Below are positions 26,100-38,700 of a DNA stretch of 64,000 nucleotides, in pieces. Both the position numbers and the translations under genes were made by a program. The stretch lies in the NCBI GenBank assembly GCA_036897445.1, contig JAYMTL010000045.1:1-64000 (forward strand), written 5' to 3'. Below the pieces are notes generated by a model, which saw only the letters and a list, made by a program, of their open reading frames with translations, was not told the origin of the DNA and did no database searches. Source of the stretch: Pelargonium tetragonum. Lineage: Eukaryota > Streptophyta > Magnoliopsida > Geraniales > Geraniaceae. Position 1 is the first letter of the stretch. The number at the start of each line of letters is the position of its first letter.

Positions 26100-27230
26100 G
26101 ATTATTTACAACAAAACTCACTATAATAAAAGGAAAGCCCCCATCCCATCAAGCAGAAGTTAGCCTGCCGCCAAGTAAGCTCCTTTTTACATTAGATCCC
26201 CTCTCGCTCGAATTCAAGCATTCTAGAACCCCAATTTTATAATGCGGGGACATCTTACTCTAAAGAAAGCTAAACCAAGAAACAGGCATAAAGAGCAATT
26301 ACTTGCTTTTAATCAAGGACTTTCCAATCAATACAAGCTAATAAAGAAAAGGTAACGTAGTTAAAGAAAACAAGACCAAACTATATAGAATGTCAATTAT
26401 CTGCTGAGAGCCAAGAACCTCTATTTGATTTGACCTGTTTACTATCCTTATCAACTTACTTTAGCGCTAGACTCGACTACTCTTCTTAAAAACCAACTTC
26501 CTAGCCTCGGTACCTCCTTCTGACTTTGCCATATCTTGTTAAGTCTGCTTCTTTATATCTATCTTACTCCAGTCCAGAACTAGAACTACCTTTTACCTAA
26601 AAGCAATTCCTAGAACCTAGCTTATACAAAAATGAGATTCTTGGTTTATTACCTTGAAGTACAGTTTGATACGGATAAGTTTCATATTCCTTGTAAAGCT
26701 AACCTTGAGTTCCTTTCAACCCTTACCTTGAAAACCAAATGAGTTCGTTCTTTAAACTCCACAGCATCCTTCATTCTACCCAGAAGCAGAAATTCTAAAA
26801 TCTCTTTCAGATAAAGCAACCTCCGTTTTATAGGAATTTTCTAAACTTTGAGCTCCTTGTGACCTGACCTATACTCCAAGTCCAAAAAGGCTCTAATCCC
26901 CTATCTCGTTAGCTAAACTATAACCCTATACCTATATAAATGTAGAATACCCGACTACAGGAAACCGGGCTTACTCTCTCTACTATGACTCTTAACCTTT
27001 AGCTTCTTCACAAATAAAGGGAAGAGAATGGCTTAGAAATTGCCTGTTGAAAAAGGCTGACCTTCGATCTCTAACTAAAGGAGAGCTTAACGTATTCTTA
27101 CTAAGAAAGTGACAGGTCCCAAATCCAAACCTTAGTTCAGACTAGGAGCCCGGTATACTCTTCAAAAGGAACCCGGCTTACCCAAGAGCTATATCTCTCT
27201 TTTCTATTCTTTTTAAATGAAAGGTTCCCT
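26100..27230. other. C-skewed patch, no gene
   Basis: On the plus strand C exceeds G: 15 C to 7 G at 26521-26580 and 17 C to 4 G at 26881-26940. In style it resembles the reverse complement of the G-skewed patches at 21.1-22.7 and 29.1-30.2 kb. One copy (one mismatch) of the AAGGTAACGAAGTTAA word lies at 26349-26364. No frame of interest is present. Confidence 0.55.
26349..26364 (+). repeat. AAGGTAACGAAGTTAA repeat, variant copy
   Basis: AAGGTAACGTAGTTAA differs by one base from the exact 16-mer found at 29972-29987, 33927-33942 and 46973-46988. All four copies are on the plus strand. The bases outside the 16-mer do not match between copies. Confidence 0.5.
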
Positions 27231-29099
27231 TACTAAACTTGTGCTACTGGAATTTTCAGTTCAACGTACAAATAATGAGATTCCTGTTACAATCTTCCCC
27301 TTTCTTTATTCCTTTAGTCTGCCTTATCCGAATCATTTTCATGTCTTACTTTAAAAGGGTTGTCAGAAGCAAAAAGTTCCCGCTTAGTATAACTCCATAA
27401 GACCTCTGATCCTTTATTAAAGTCTTGTTATAACATAGATAAGCCCCTATTAACAAAAAGATTCGGACCAGTTCAAATTGGGAAAACTCTTCGGGATACC
27501 CCAGAATATCCTTAAAACCGGAATAATTCTAAGTAGACGAAAGAGGTTTTTTCCATCCAGAGAGTTCATAGTCATTTCATACTTAAAAGAAAGAGGCATA
27601 GGGCATTTTCTCAAGTTTCTTTCTAATAGGTCTCTGTCGGCCCATACTACTAGGGCGGGCCCTCTTTTCATTAATATAAGGTATCTATTAAATAAAGCCT
27701 TCTAGTCCTAAAAGCCCGAGTCAGGATGCACTTGAAACAAGAGTTAACAGAGTCAAAATCTGTATATCTAGAAAACTCGAAGCCCTCGTTATTTGAAAAA
27801 GCTGCTTATCTATAGAGTATGTACTTAGCCTTAGCATTTTTATATCTTGGTTTTTACTCCAGAAGGGTTTTCAATTCTTCTTCAACGTCACTTAGACTCG
27901 ATCCTTTTATGGTGTATCTCAACAGGGTGAAACTGAAATTCAGGAATTCCAATCTGACCTTTCTTTTCTAAAAATTCTCGTATTTAGTCGCTAGCTTTGG
28001 GTATTATGGTATTGAAAAGTTACGCCATCTCTAAATTGAGGTCAGGTACACAGGTTTCAATCCGTTTAAAGCTCCGTCATCCACTGATCAGAGACTTCTT
28101 TGTAAGCGATCCCCACTTTTTAAACTTACTTACTAAAAAATTGTTCTGAACTCTACATCACCATCTCAAGAGCTAAAGGCAGGATAAGTTCATAACGGTT
28201 TAGCCACGAACCCAAAAAGGGATCTTCTTATAAGTATAAGAAGAGCTGAAGATAACTCTAAATTCAATAGGGAATATATAGACTCTAATTAAAAAAGTCG
28301 GGACTTAAGCATGGAAACCTTTTTTTTTCCGGTTTTAAACCGATTTCTTAACTCTGAGAGATAAGGATTCCCTTTTTTGTTTTGTAAATTCTTCTAGTTA
28401 CTGGGTTTTAATTGACGAGCACACAAAAGCTTCCGGATAAGATAGGTCCCTGTCGTAGAGGTGTGGTGTGTTTTACTGTCCTTTCGTATAGCTCTGCTTA
28501 TCTTCTTTATTTCATTTCAGAAAAACCAAAAAGGAAAGTCATGTATTCGGCAAGCCTTCTGGGGCTTTTCAATTAGAAATGGAGTAAAATCAAAAGGTGT
28601 AATTTTGATCTATTTGAACAATACCAAAACCGGCTGTCCAGTTTAGGATTTCACTTGACTTAGCTGTAACTAAGGAACCCTACCTAGAGATATACCTTTC
28701 TAGTCTAGTTGATTTGTCTATCACCTGTATATTCAAAAGAGAAGAAAGAGCTCGAGTATAGTTATTGTATAAAAACTAGAAAACTCCCTATTCTGCTCGA
28801 AAGGAGGTTTCAAAGGATTCGTTCAAGTATACGTTAATATATCTTCGAAGGATTCTAACGCAGGGAAATTTATAAAGGAGTCTTGTATACTTATAATCTA
28901 AACCTGGAAAATCTTAGAAGATATTAAGAAGGGATCCCTATACAGTTTTACTTACATCAAGATCTCGTTCAGAAAAAAGGAGAAGAGTTTCCTTTTCAAG
29001 CGATCAAATTTTTACGTAAGAGATTCTGAGTCTGAGTCTCCTAGGTTCAATTAGCTAGTTTTCTTTACTCTATAAAGAGGTTCGCGGGAATAACAGGGG
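27231..29099. other. Gene-less stretch, nothing recognised
   Basis: Short overlapping frames on both strands at 27450-27705 and one at 28461-28646 have no motif and are taken as chance. One TTTCTAGTCTAG copy lies at 28697-28708. Confidence 0.55.
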
Positions 29100-30240
29100 T
29101 TAGGTCTTATTAAGATAAAGATTTCAAAAGTCTAGGTTTTAGTAAATGCCTGGTTGCAACTAAACTTGGGGTATATAGGTCTAGATCTGTGAATAAGGAG
29201 TCTCCTAGTCTGAAGTTTTGGGTTAGAATTCCTTTCTTCTGTCTCTGTCTTAAAAATGAGTCAAGGTTTCTCCTTGAATTTGAAAGTCAAGCAAAAGTAA
29301 GGGTTAATAGTAATAGAAAACGGGCTAAGGCCGGGCCATAGCTCTACAGTGAAAGCTCGTAAGTAAGATATATATATAGGGATTAGGTATGTTTGGTTTA
29401 GTTCTCTTTGTCAGTCTTTCTTGAGTTCTCTATAGTTTCTCTACCCAGCCAGGAATTGACAGCGCATTCGATTCTTTTGTATTCCAAAGTTTTGAACTAA
29501 AGGCTTTCTATATTAAGGAGTCAACAATTGAAAGTAGGAAATTCAATGTCAAAAGGATTCATCAATACACTATAAGGTTTGCTCATTAACGCGAGGGATT
29601 TAAGGAAAGAGTGCCCTATTGTGTGAGTTCAGTCGTCTATCTAGCAAGTAAGTTTATTAACCCAAGATAGTTATCTATGCTTTTCTAGTCAGTGTTTTGG
29701 TTATATTATAAGGTCTTTCAGGAGAACTTCTTGTATCCAGTGTTCCTTATTTTCTGTCAATAGTGAAACTAGGGGAAATCCAAGACTTTATGAGTGAAAT
29801 ATCTTTTTTATTAAGGTATCCGAACTGTCAATAAATTCAATTCTAGCATTTATAATTAATAACGTACTATTCTTTCTTTAATATTCATAATATCTTTATT
29901 CTTTTTGAGTCTTTATCTTTCTTTAGAATCCTTTCATTTCTAAGCAGATCAGTTCCGGCTAAATAATAAGGAAGGTAACGAAGTTAAGTTAATACAAGAC
30001 TTTCCGGGTCAAATGCACTTCTTTCTTATAAAGGATCTGGTAATAACAGAATTTGGGGTGTTATTCTCTTTCTTATTCTAGAGAATCCTTGGGATTTCTT
30101 TATATTATAAGTCTTGAATTTCTTAGTTTAGTAGGTCCGTGCTAAAGTAAGAAGAGTCTATATATTGGATTCAAGTTTCGAGGAATTTCTTAAAGGTATG
30201 TATCAGAACTTTCTTTTCAAGTTTCAAGTTTTAGGTTCCT
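29100..30240. other. G-skewed patch, no gene
   Basis: G exceeds C on the plus strand (16 to 7 at 29161-29220; 14 to 7 at 30121-30180). It holds the second copy of the 15 bp word (29192-29206) and a CCTAGTCTGAA copy (29204-29214), which overlap by three bases. It also holds the first exact AAGGTAACGAAGTTAA copy (29972-29987). No coding signal is seen. Confidence 0.55.
29972..29987 (+). repeat. AAGGTAACGAAGTTAA repeat, exact copy 1
   Basis: This 16-mer is identical to 33927-33942 and 46973-46988 and one base different from 26349-26364. Three exact copies of a 16-mer in 64 kb is far beyond chance for this composition. Flanks are unrelated, so the unit is only about 16 bp. Confidence 0.65.
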
Positions 30241-33200
30241 GGATAGTTAAGAAAGATTGGGTTAAGCTCTATCAACAAGTATCCGGTTATAGCTAGGGCT
30301 CAGGTTCCAGGATCTGTCTGTGGTTTGGCATGCTATCAAGTCAAGAACAAGTTTGACTCTTAGATTTTTTTTCTGGCTAATTTGTATTTTGAGAGAGCCG
30401 GGTTTCTTTTGCAGGTCGTAAGGGTGTAAGTATTGTTTTATCGGGTATATACTATTGTGATCTAACTTCGTAAACAAGGAAAGGATGTTTATTCAGTAAA
30501 TGGGACGTATGGCATTTCTAAGGACTATCCCTCCCATACGATAAACGCATAGCACAAGATAAATCTTGCCTTAATTATGCATATCTTACTAGATGAAAAA
30601 AACTCCTATAAAGAACTACTTTCTAACTATATCCCTATACTTCTTATTATTACATTATTACAAGAGATCCCTCAAATTATAGCAGCGAAGATTCCTAAGT
30701 CCTAAGCGCACCCTTAACTATGAAGAAGGATGAAGTTAAGAAGAACAACTCTCTGATGGGATATGTTGAAAGTAATAAGACAAGGAAGAAGTACTAGGCT
30801 CTGTACCGGGTGTCCCTATACCTTCTCCTAGACAGGTCTAGCTCAAAAAGAAAGAAGAGGAGTCCCGCCCATTAATAAGGGAGGAGTTTTTCCCGATAAG
30901 AGGGTCTAAGGACAAGCTTTTTTATAAAAGGGGAATTGAAAAAGGGAGGGTAAGCATTTAAGAAGCAGGCGTCCTGGTATACTAAAGGCCCTTTTTATGA
31001 TTATGAATCTGATTAGTATATTTTTACGGGTTTCGAACTATAAGATAAGAGACAAGGCTGTAGAAAATATAGGCTAGCGAGTTGGTCAAAGTACAAAATT
31101 AGACTTAAGAAAGGAAATCTGAGCACAAGGACTTAGAGGATGTAAAGAGTAAAGTAAAAAAGACTAGAGTAGAAAGTTTCCATTTTTCCTTTTACAATAG
31201 ACAAAACCCTTTCTCAAAGAAGAATTAAGGTCATTAGAAGATTTTTTTATAGTCTCCGATATTCCAAGGGCTTTCTCGTCTAAAATGCTAGGTTTAGATT
31301 ACAAATAGAGTTTCCTAAGTATATTGAAAGAGTCCTTTGTTAGCGGATACTCATAAATTAAATAAAGAGAGGCTTTTACCTTTTAGGAGGTCGTTTTAAG
31401 GGAATTTCTTAGTGTAGGAGATTTGATTCTTCCATTCCAGATTCTGTCCCGCTAAAGTCTTCAATTCGTATAAGTTATTGAGGGTAGTTTCTACTTTGTA
31501 GATTTAGGACAGGTAAGTAATTTTAAGTAAAGGATTCCCACTCTCAGAGACTTTGAGAAGTGAACTCTTTTGTGTTAAAGGTAAGCATCTAATAAAAGAA
31601 CTTTTAGATATCTCCAAATTCCTACACAGAAAACAAGTCAAGGAATACAGTTCTTTTTTTTAGGTAAAGGTAGCAAGTCTCAAGAAAAACTAATAAGATC
31701 CCAGCTTTTAAAAGGAAAGACTCTTAGAGTCCATATACTATGTTTGAGCCTTCTATTATTTAGATTAGATATTTAGGACTTTTAAACTAAACCAGAAACT
31801 TAGAATCTAACTAAAGAGTTAAAAAAGAATACACAATAACAAGCTTGCCCAACCCCTAATTATAGATACTACTAGAACCTCAAAGAGTTAAAGTACACAC
31901 GAGAAGCCCTTAATTTAATTGTTAGTTTCTTCTGGGGACTAAAAAAGGATCCTTAAAGTCCAGACTAAGACATTATCTTCCTAAATTAAGGTAACTGTGC
32001 TCAAATAAGTCTCTATAAGGATTCTTAAAAAACTCTACAACGTAATAAGCTTGTCTAGGTTTTTTATCGTCCGGCTACTAGCTGGCAGGGTTTCCCGGTA
32101 AAGCTGGACCCTTTATAGATTTACGAATAATGGAAATTGCATTTTGGGTCTTTTTTATACTTAATCTATTTATACAAAACTCTTTAAGGGCGGGGCAAAA
32201 AACCTTTTAAAATAAAACATTCAGAAGCCTAGCTTACACCTTACTTTTACAAGTTCAAGGATCTCCTGGACAAAATTTCAACTGACTTTCTTTATATATT
32301 ATATCGTCTAAAGAGTTCCCTTAAGCCCTCATTAAATCCGAAGGAATTTCCCGTATAGGGGGAGAATCCCTCTCATATAACATATATATTATAGCAGAGG
32401 ATTTAGGTAAAGTAACTCCAAAGTCTCTTTCTGTTCTGGAAAAGTGAGGAAGTTTAGAAAGGTCCTATCTATGGGCCTTCCAAAGCTGTTATACCGTAAG
32501 AACTCTTTGACTAAATTTCTACTTAAGGGACAATCAAAACTCCGTATCTCGTATAGGCGTTAGGATACTTTACCTTGCAAAATAGAAAAAAAATGCGGAA
32601 CCAATTCCTTTCTTACGAAGCTCTACTATTAGAATTTCCTGGGCTTTATCCCTGCCAGATTACTCTTTTCCATCCTACTTCTATCTAAGTCTTGCCGTGC
32701 GAACTACCCCACCCGGGAAGCCGATCCCATAAAGAATACAACTTTCCTAAACTAAAAAGAAGCAAACTCTCGTTAAAGAACAAACATATAAAGTACAGAT
32801 CTATTTGCTCAATTTTCAAAATCTTTTTATTGCATATAGAATGAATTTGACTACCTCCTTAAAAAATTTATCGACTAACACTAACTCCAAAGGCCCAAGG
32901 CTGCCCTGCTAAAAGGGACTCTATCAAAGGGGAGCTCCTGGAAGTAGTGCACATTCAGTTAATAAGGAATTCTAGGACTAAGGTATACTCTATTAAGGAG
33001 AAAGGCCTGAATCTAAAAAACATGAAACATTTGGGATCCGAAAAAGACCTAAGAGCCAGCTTTCGCCTCGGTATACTACAAATAAAGACTTTTATGCTTA
33101 ACAATATCGAGACTAGATGCTTTTTTTTAACCTAATTTCGAAAAGGAATTCCTGAGTTTGAAGGGCAACCTTTAATTGATAATAAGGAATATATATAACC

Positions 33201-34289
33201 GTGAAAAATCCGGAACTGAGTCAGACCATTAATTAATAAAGAAGTTTCTTTTCCACAATATAGATATGTACAAAACTATTGTTACAACTAAGACTTTTTT
33301 TTATCTCTTAGACTACCCTGTGATTACTACAATGTAAAGGGACCTAGCTTCCTTCTAGAATTAAAAAGGACTCGGGTTCATCCTTTATAAGTGGAGAAGC
33401 TACATATCTAAGAGGCTGCCATTAATTGGCAGAAATGGATAGAGTGCACTATAAAAAGTATTTGCGTTATATATAAATGTCAGTCTCAAAGTTTCCGAAA
33501 TAAAGACTAAGAAAACCTTTCCTCTCTTTTTAATGTTTAATGAGTAAGTCCTACAAGTGTCCTCCAGAATAGTATTGGTTGGAGTTTTGCTACTAGCACA
33601 TGTAAAGGATGAAACTAAAAAAGAAGTACTATACGACCAGTAACATCAGTTATCGAAGTTAGATCATTATAGTAAGGGAATTCCCTCAAGACTCAAAATG
33701 AAAAGCCAAGACTCTTTTCTTGCCTTTGCTTGATTCAAATCTTATTAAGATTAAGATTTTTGTAAACCTATACTATATTCCTGAAACAAGAAAGAAGTTG
33801 ATTTGAGAAAGAACTAAAGTCTAGTTTTTGTATAACAGTATCCTTTCGGTTTCGAATCTAGTCCAAATTTTCTTTATCAACGGCGCTCCATCTATATTAT
33901 TCTACATACTCTAACTAAAGCTGGGTAAGGTAACGAAGTTAACAAGGGAGTCCTGAAGTACGTACTTATCGAGGAAGAATTTTCTTTTGTAAAGCTAATA
34001 CAGGAAAGAATTAACAACGAGGTTTTTTCATTTTCAGTCTTACTTTATAGCGCTTAAGGGGAGTCCACTATACTTCTGGGGTTCTCTCTTGTGTTATGCA
34101 AGATTATTACCAAGAAAGATCCGCGACTCTTTTTTACTTTCAAAAAACCCAAGAACTAAATGAATTAGGTTTCTAATTTCCAAATATACTTAACAAGTAA
34201 GATATAAAAAGGGAAGCTATCGTCAGTACACTGCAATAAATTTTTGAGCTGTGGAATCGTTTTAGAGAGGGGCTTTTGCTTCTTAGTCT
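30241..34289. other. Gene-less stretch with one repeat copy
   Basis: No gene is recognised. Frames at 30262-30477 (minus) and 32947-33135 (plus) are short and motif-free. It contains an exact AAGGTAACGAAGTTAA copy at 33927-33942. Confidence 0.55.
33927..33942 (+). repeat. AAGGTAACGAAGTTAA repeat, exact copy 2
   Basis: Identical to the copies at 29972-29987 and 46973-46988, same orientation. It is followed by CAAGGGAGTCCTG, itself containing a GGANTCC-type word. Confidence 0.65.
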
Positions 34290-35780
34290 TAGGCTAAAGC
34301 TCTGGTTTTAGTGTAAAGGTTTGTATTTACTATTAAGAAAGGGTTTCTATCTAACGGGATTTCTTATGATATTATCAATTTTAGGAAAAGATTTTACGGA
34401 AATTGACTATACTTATAATAAAGCAGAGGCAGAGATTGTAAACATAGGATGTTTAAAGGGGTATCCTAATTACAGATAAATGCTCTTTTAATAACTTTCT
34501 TTAGTATGTATTCATACAGTCAGTCAGAATCTATAGGATTAAAGTCTTTTTTTTAATCTTTCCCTTGCTTACAATGGGTTTTAGAAACATAGGGAAGTTA
34601 GCCTGGTGTTGCAATTCAATTCTGGTTTAAGTCCTAAGGATATAGTTCTAAAAAAAACATAGGTATTTGGTTCTAAATTCTAACTCACAAGTTAAAGTAG
34701 GGTGAAATGAAGTTTTGTCTTTTGGTCTTCAAGAGATAAGGAATTGAACTCTATTCTATAAATGTAGTAAATGTATCCCAACCAGCTTTCCAGAGTACCT
34801 AAACTAAGGTGCATTTTTTAAGGAGTAGTATTTTGAAGTTCAGGTACCTAATTAAGTTGGTGAGTGTTTTCCAGCCTCTCCAGTTTTAACAAGGAATGTG
34901 GTTTCTAGTCTAGTAAATAGTCAAAAGAATTGTTGGAGTATAGCTAAATGGATTGATTTTTTTCTAGTCTAGTGGTGTCAGTCATATAATGTAAAGTGGT
35001 CTATAATATTAAAAAAAGAAACTATATAACAAATACTACCTACAAAGCTTCAGTCTTTTTAGCAAGGTAATACAAGTCTCGATTTTTCTCCGTCAGTCTC
35101 TCAGGGGTCTTTCTCTAACTCCAGGGTTCTACAAAGGGTACTCGCACATAATTAAGTGAGTCAAGTGAAGTCCTTAAAAGGGGGGTCTTAGGTCCGTTGT
35201 TATAGAGTTTTTCTTATCATTTTGTATGTAATGAGTAGCTCTGTAAGGTGAGATTTATAAGGGTTGTTATATATTAAGAATTGCTGAACAAGACAAAGGG
35301 TCTCTAATTCTAATAATGGAAGTAGTATCCGGAATAGACATAAGGAATTAGTTAAACTAAGTAAAAGAGGTCTCTAATTCAAAGTTTTCGAAGTAGGCTA
35401 AATTTACAAGTCAAATGTATCCACAACTTCACCTTAAAAAGCTATCACTCATATAAAATCAAGGTTTAGCTCGTAAGTATAGCACGTTCGGGCCTCAACT
35501 CAAGGGTATAGGTTTCTTATATTAGAGGATTCCCATATATTTTGTCGATTTCTGAACAAGTATCTTTAGTTTCATTTGTTTTCTAGTCTAGATGGTTAAG
35601 AAAATGGTTTAAGTGCATTTAGGTGTCTAGACAGTAGTAGCTCTATGATACAGAAACAATAGGAATTTACTTAAGAAAGTTAGTTGTGAAGTTCTAGGTA
35701 TTGGGTATTCGAGAATATGAGTAAGCAAGCTTTTCAGGGTTGTTAAATGAGTTTTTTCCGGATTAGGCTCTTTCTGGTAA
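34290..35780. other. G-skewed patch with clustered TTTCTAGTCTAG words
   Basis: G exceeds C on the plus strand (14 to 6 at 34681-34740; 15 to 2 at 35221-35280). Three of the five exact TTTCTAGTCTAG copies lie here, at 34902-34913, 34961-34972 and 35580-35591. No frame worth reporting is present. Confidence 0.55.
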
Positions 35781-38700
35781 GCACAATTAAGGCAAGAGTC
35801 ATTCTAAAAGTAATACAAAAAAGTACAAGCTGCCTAAAGAGGACCTAAGGCATTAAGGCTCTCCTTCTTATATATAGTTTCTCTACTTTAATACCTAATA
35901 AGACTGGCTAGGGACAGTAAAACAAAGAGAAGTCTATAAGGCAGTACAGGGTCCTTTAAGCATAAGAAACCAGGTTTCTTTTCTGTATAATAAGGCAAAA
36001 GCTCCGACTTATGAACAAGCCAAAGGTTTAGCAATCATAAGTGTTTCCGGTCATCTTCATACAGATAAAAGAAGTAGTTCTGTATAAGGCTAGGATTCCT
36101 TTCACTTTACTTTAATAAGGTTGAACTTTTAAGAATCGAATACCCGGTTTTATGAGTCAAATGTAATCCAACAGCTTACAGGGGAATATAGAAAATAAAA
36201 AGATAAAGAAAAGTGAGCTTACATAATAGCTCCACGCCCTCTTCTACAGGCTTAGGTCACTGGCTTGGTTAGGCTATCTCTTGCTGCTATGACTCTGGCT
36301 TAAGGCTGTCCAAGGATTTCTGATGATGGGGTATTGCTTTCTATCAAGTTAAGATCAAGAGTTTTCCATAGAATTTTAAGTGAAGTAAGTACAATATCAG
36401 GTTAGGGAATACCCTTAACAAATTTCTAACTTAGAATATATCCTAGCTACTAAAAGTAAGCAAGACTCCGTAAACTCTCTTTACTCTAATAAGACGAGTA
36501 TCCAGTATCCCCGGAAGCCCAATCCTTAAAGTACAGCTCTTTCTTTATAAAGACACCTAAGAAAGTCTAGCTCATTAAAGAATAAGAAGAGACTAACAAA
36601 GCTACAAAACTAACTAATAATACGGATTGGTATACTGAATAAGAGTTTTCTGTACTAATGACTAATGTTGTTTCTCTCTGGAATTTCTTAAGTAGTAGTG
36701 CCTTTTTCCAAGGGCTTTTTTTAGTACTTTATTAAAGGGCAGTTTAAGACAGAGCTTTCTATCTCCTAAATAGAGCTACTATAACTCTCAAGTCTAAATT
36801 CTTCAGAGCTACACCTTTATCTTAGAGTCTTAGTAGCTATACTTATACGGGCTATACCTTTCTTGATAAGAAGATCTGTAACTAGAATCTTACTCTTTAT
36901 CTTCTTCTTCTTGCACTCTGTATCCTGGTACCTTTCATAGTTAGACTCTTCTAGGGATTCCTGAGTCTTGTTAACTCGTAATTCTTGTCAATATCTTTTT
37001 TGTTTTAAAGAAGTTCAAACTCTGTGGGATACCGCCAAAGAGATAGATACTGCTTAGAGCTAGAAAAACTCTTTATTATAATTAGAAGCAAATTACAGCT
37101 TTTTGCTTAACTTGAATAGAAAAAAGGCTCAATGAATAGCACTGAAGTTTTATAAAAGTGTTTGTATCAAAAGAAGTCCACGTGTACTTAAGGTAAAGAG
37201 GTAAAGGCACTGGCTACAGCTTATCTTATATATAGATCTTTCTATTCTAAGCTAGTAGTAAACCGAAAGTCTTCCTTAGGTTAAGACTGATTTTTGTAAT
37301 TCGAATTGTAAGTAACTTCATAAGTACTCTACAGTAAACTGAGGTTTTTGCTTTTTATTAATTACTGTACTAAAATTTCGGCTTTTACATAAGCTTTCTA
37401 TAAGATAGACTTTAGTTATAGCAATCTGTAAGCTTCTTTGGACTCTGCCTTAACTTCTAAAAAAAGCGGGTCATTTCGGGGAAGCGGGCTTAACAATTAA
37501 GGCACTTTTTTCAAACACACGGGGTTTCTTCCAAGCTTTTTCTGGATTTGATAAAGAGAGTCTCTCTCCAGTATCTAAAGTGTTTCAAAAATGGATTTGC
37601 TTAGTACCTCTCGAAACCTATTCTTCAATCCATGTGTAAGTAATAAAAAATTACGTTTTGGTATTCCTTAAAAAGTGCTTACTGATTAAAGGAAGTTTCG
37701 ATTTCATTCAGAACAGGGAAGCCTCGCAAATAAGCAGGTAAAAGGGGGCAAAGTCAATCCAGGGTTTAATGGGTTCTAGGTACTTCTTTATTATATTGGG
37801 CAAGCTAGTCCTTTTATTAAAGCAGGGCTCTATTCTCCCTCTTTTTACGTAAAAGATTTGAAACCAAATTCATTAATCTTAAGTAGTACTTTGAGAGTTT
37901 CTTTCTACTGAGATTTTCTGGGAGTTCTAAAAAAAAAGGATTGGTTGCTTTCCTTTTCAGGTGTTTTCTGTTAGTCTTGCTTTATAGTGAAAGTAGGAAG
38001 AACTGCTGGAAACCTTCTTAAAAAAGAGAACGAACAAGGGAATCCTACTCACGGAAAGCTCCTCTTTGTAGTTGGTATCGGGGTTACACGAAATCCTAAT
38101 TATGAAAGTTCTTGGGAATAAATAGAAACGTGAGGCAAGTAACTAAGAAACCTTAAGGAAATTCATTAACAAGTAAGCTATGTTTCTCTTTAGCGAAATG
38201 AATTAAGGCAAACGGATACAGATAGTCCTCTTAAACCCTAGTTTCAACCTCGAATCTAAAAGCATCAAAAAAACCTAGCAAGTCTAGTTAGACTTAGTGA
38301 TAGAAACTTGCGACTCCCTACTTTCAGATCTGGAAAAGCCCTTCACATCTCCCTTGAGCTTTAGTCTTTATCGCAAACAAATTAGCTTTTATTCTGGTTA
38401 CTAAATCCACTGGACTTTCTAACATTCCTTCCTAGCTAGACCAGCTTACTTATTAGCTTTTGGAGCTATTCCCTGTAGCTTTACTTGTATTCGCTACCCT
38501 ATGGGGGATTGCATGAAGTATGCATAAAAACCCACTGACGTTATAACCAACATAAAAAGCAGACTTTCACTCTACCTATTTGCTAGACTAAGAAGAGATG
38601 GTGTATCTTATACCCTAGCGCTCTGATTATTAACTGACGGGAAGAATGAGAAACTTAGAGGAAACAAAGGAACACAAAAAAGGGGCCCCTCCTTTTTCAT

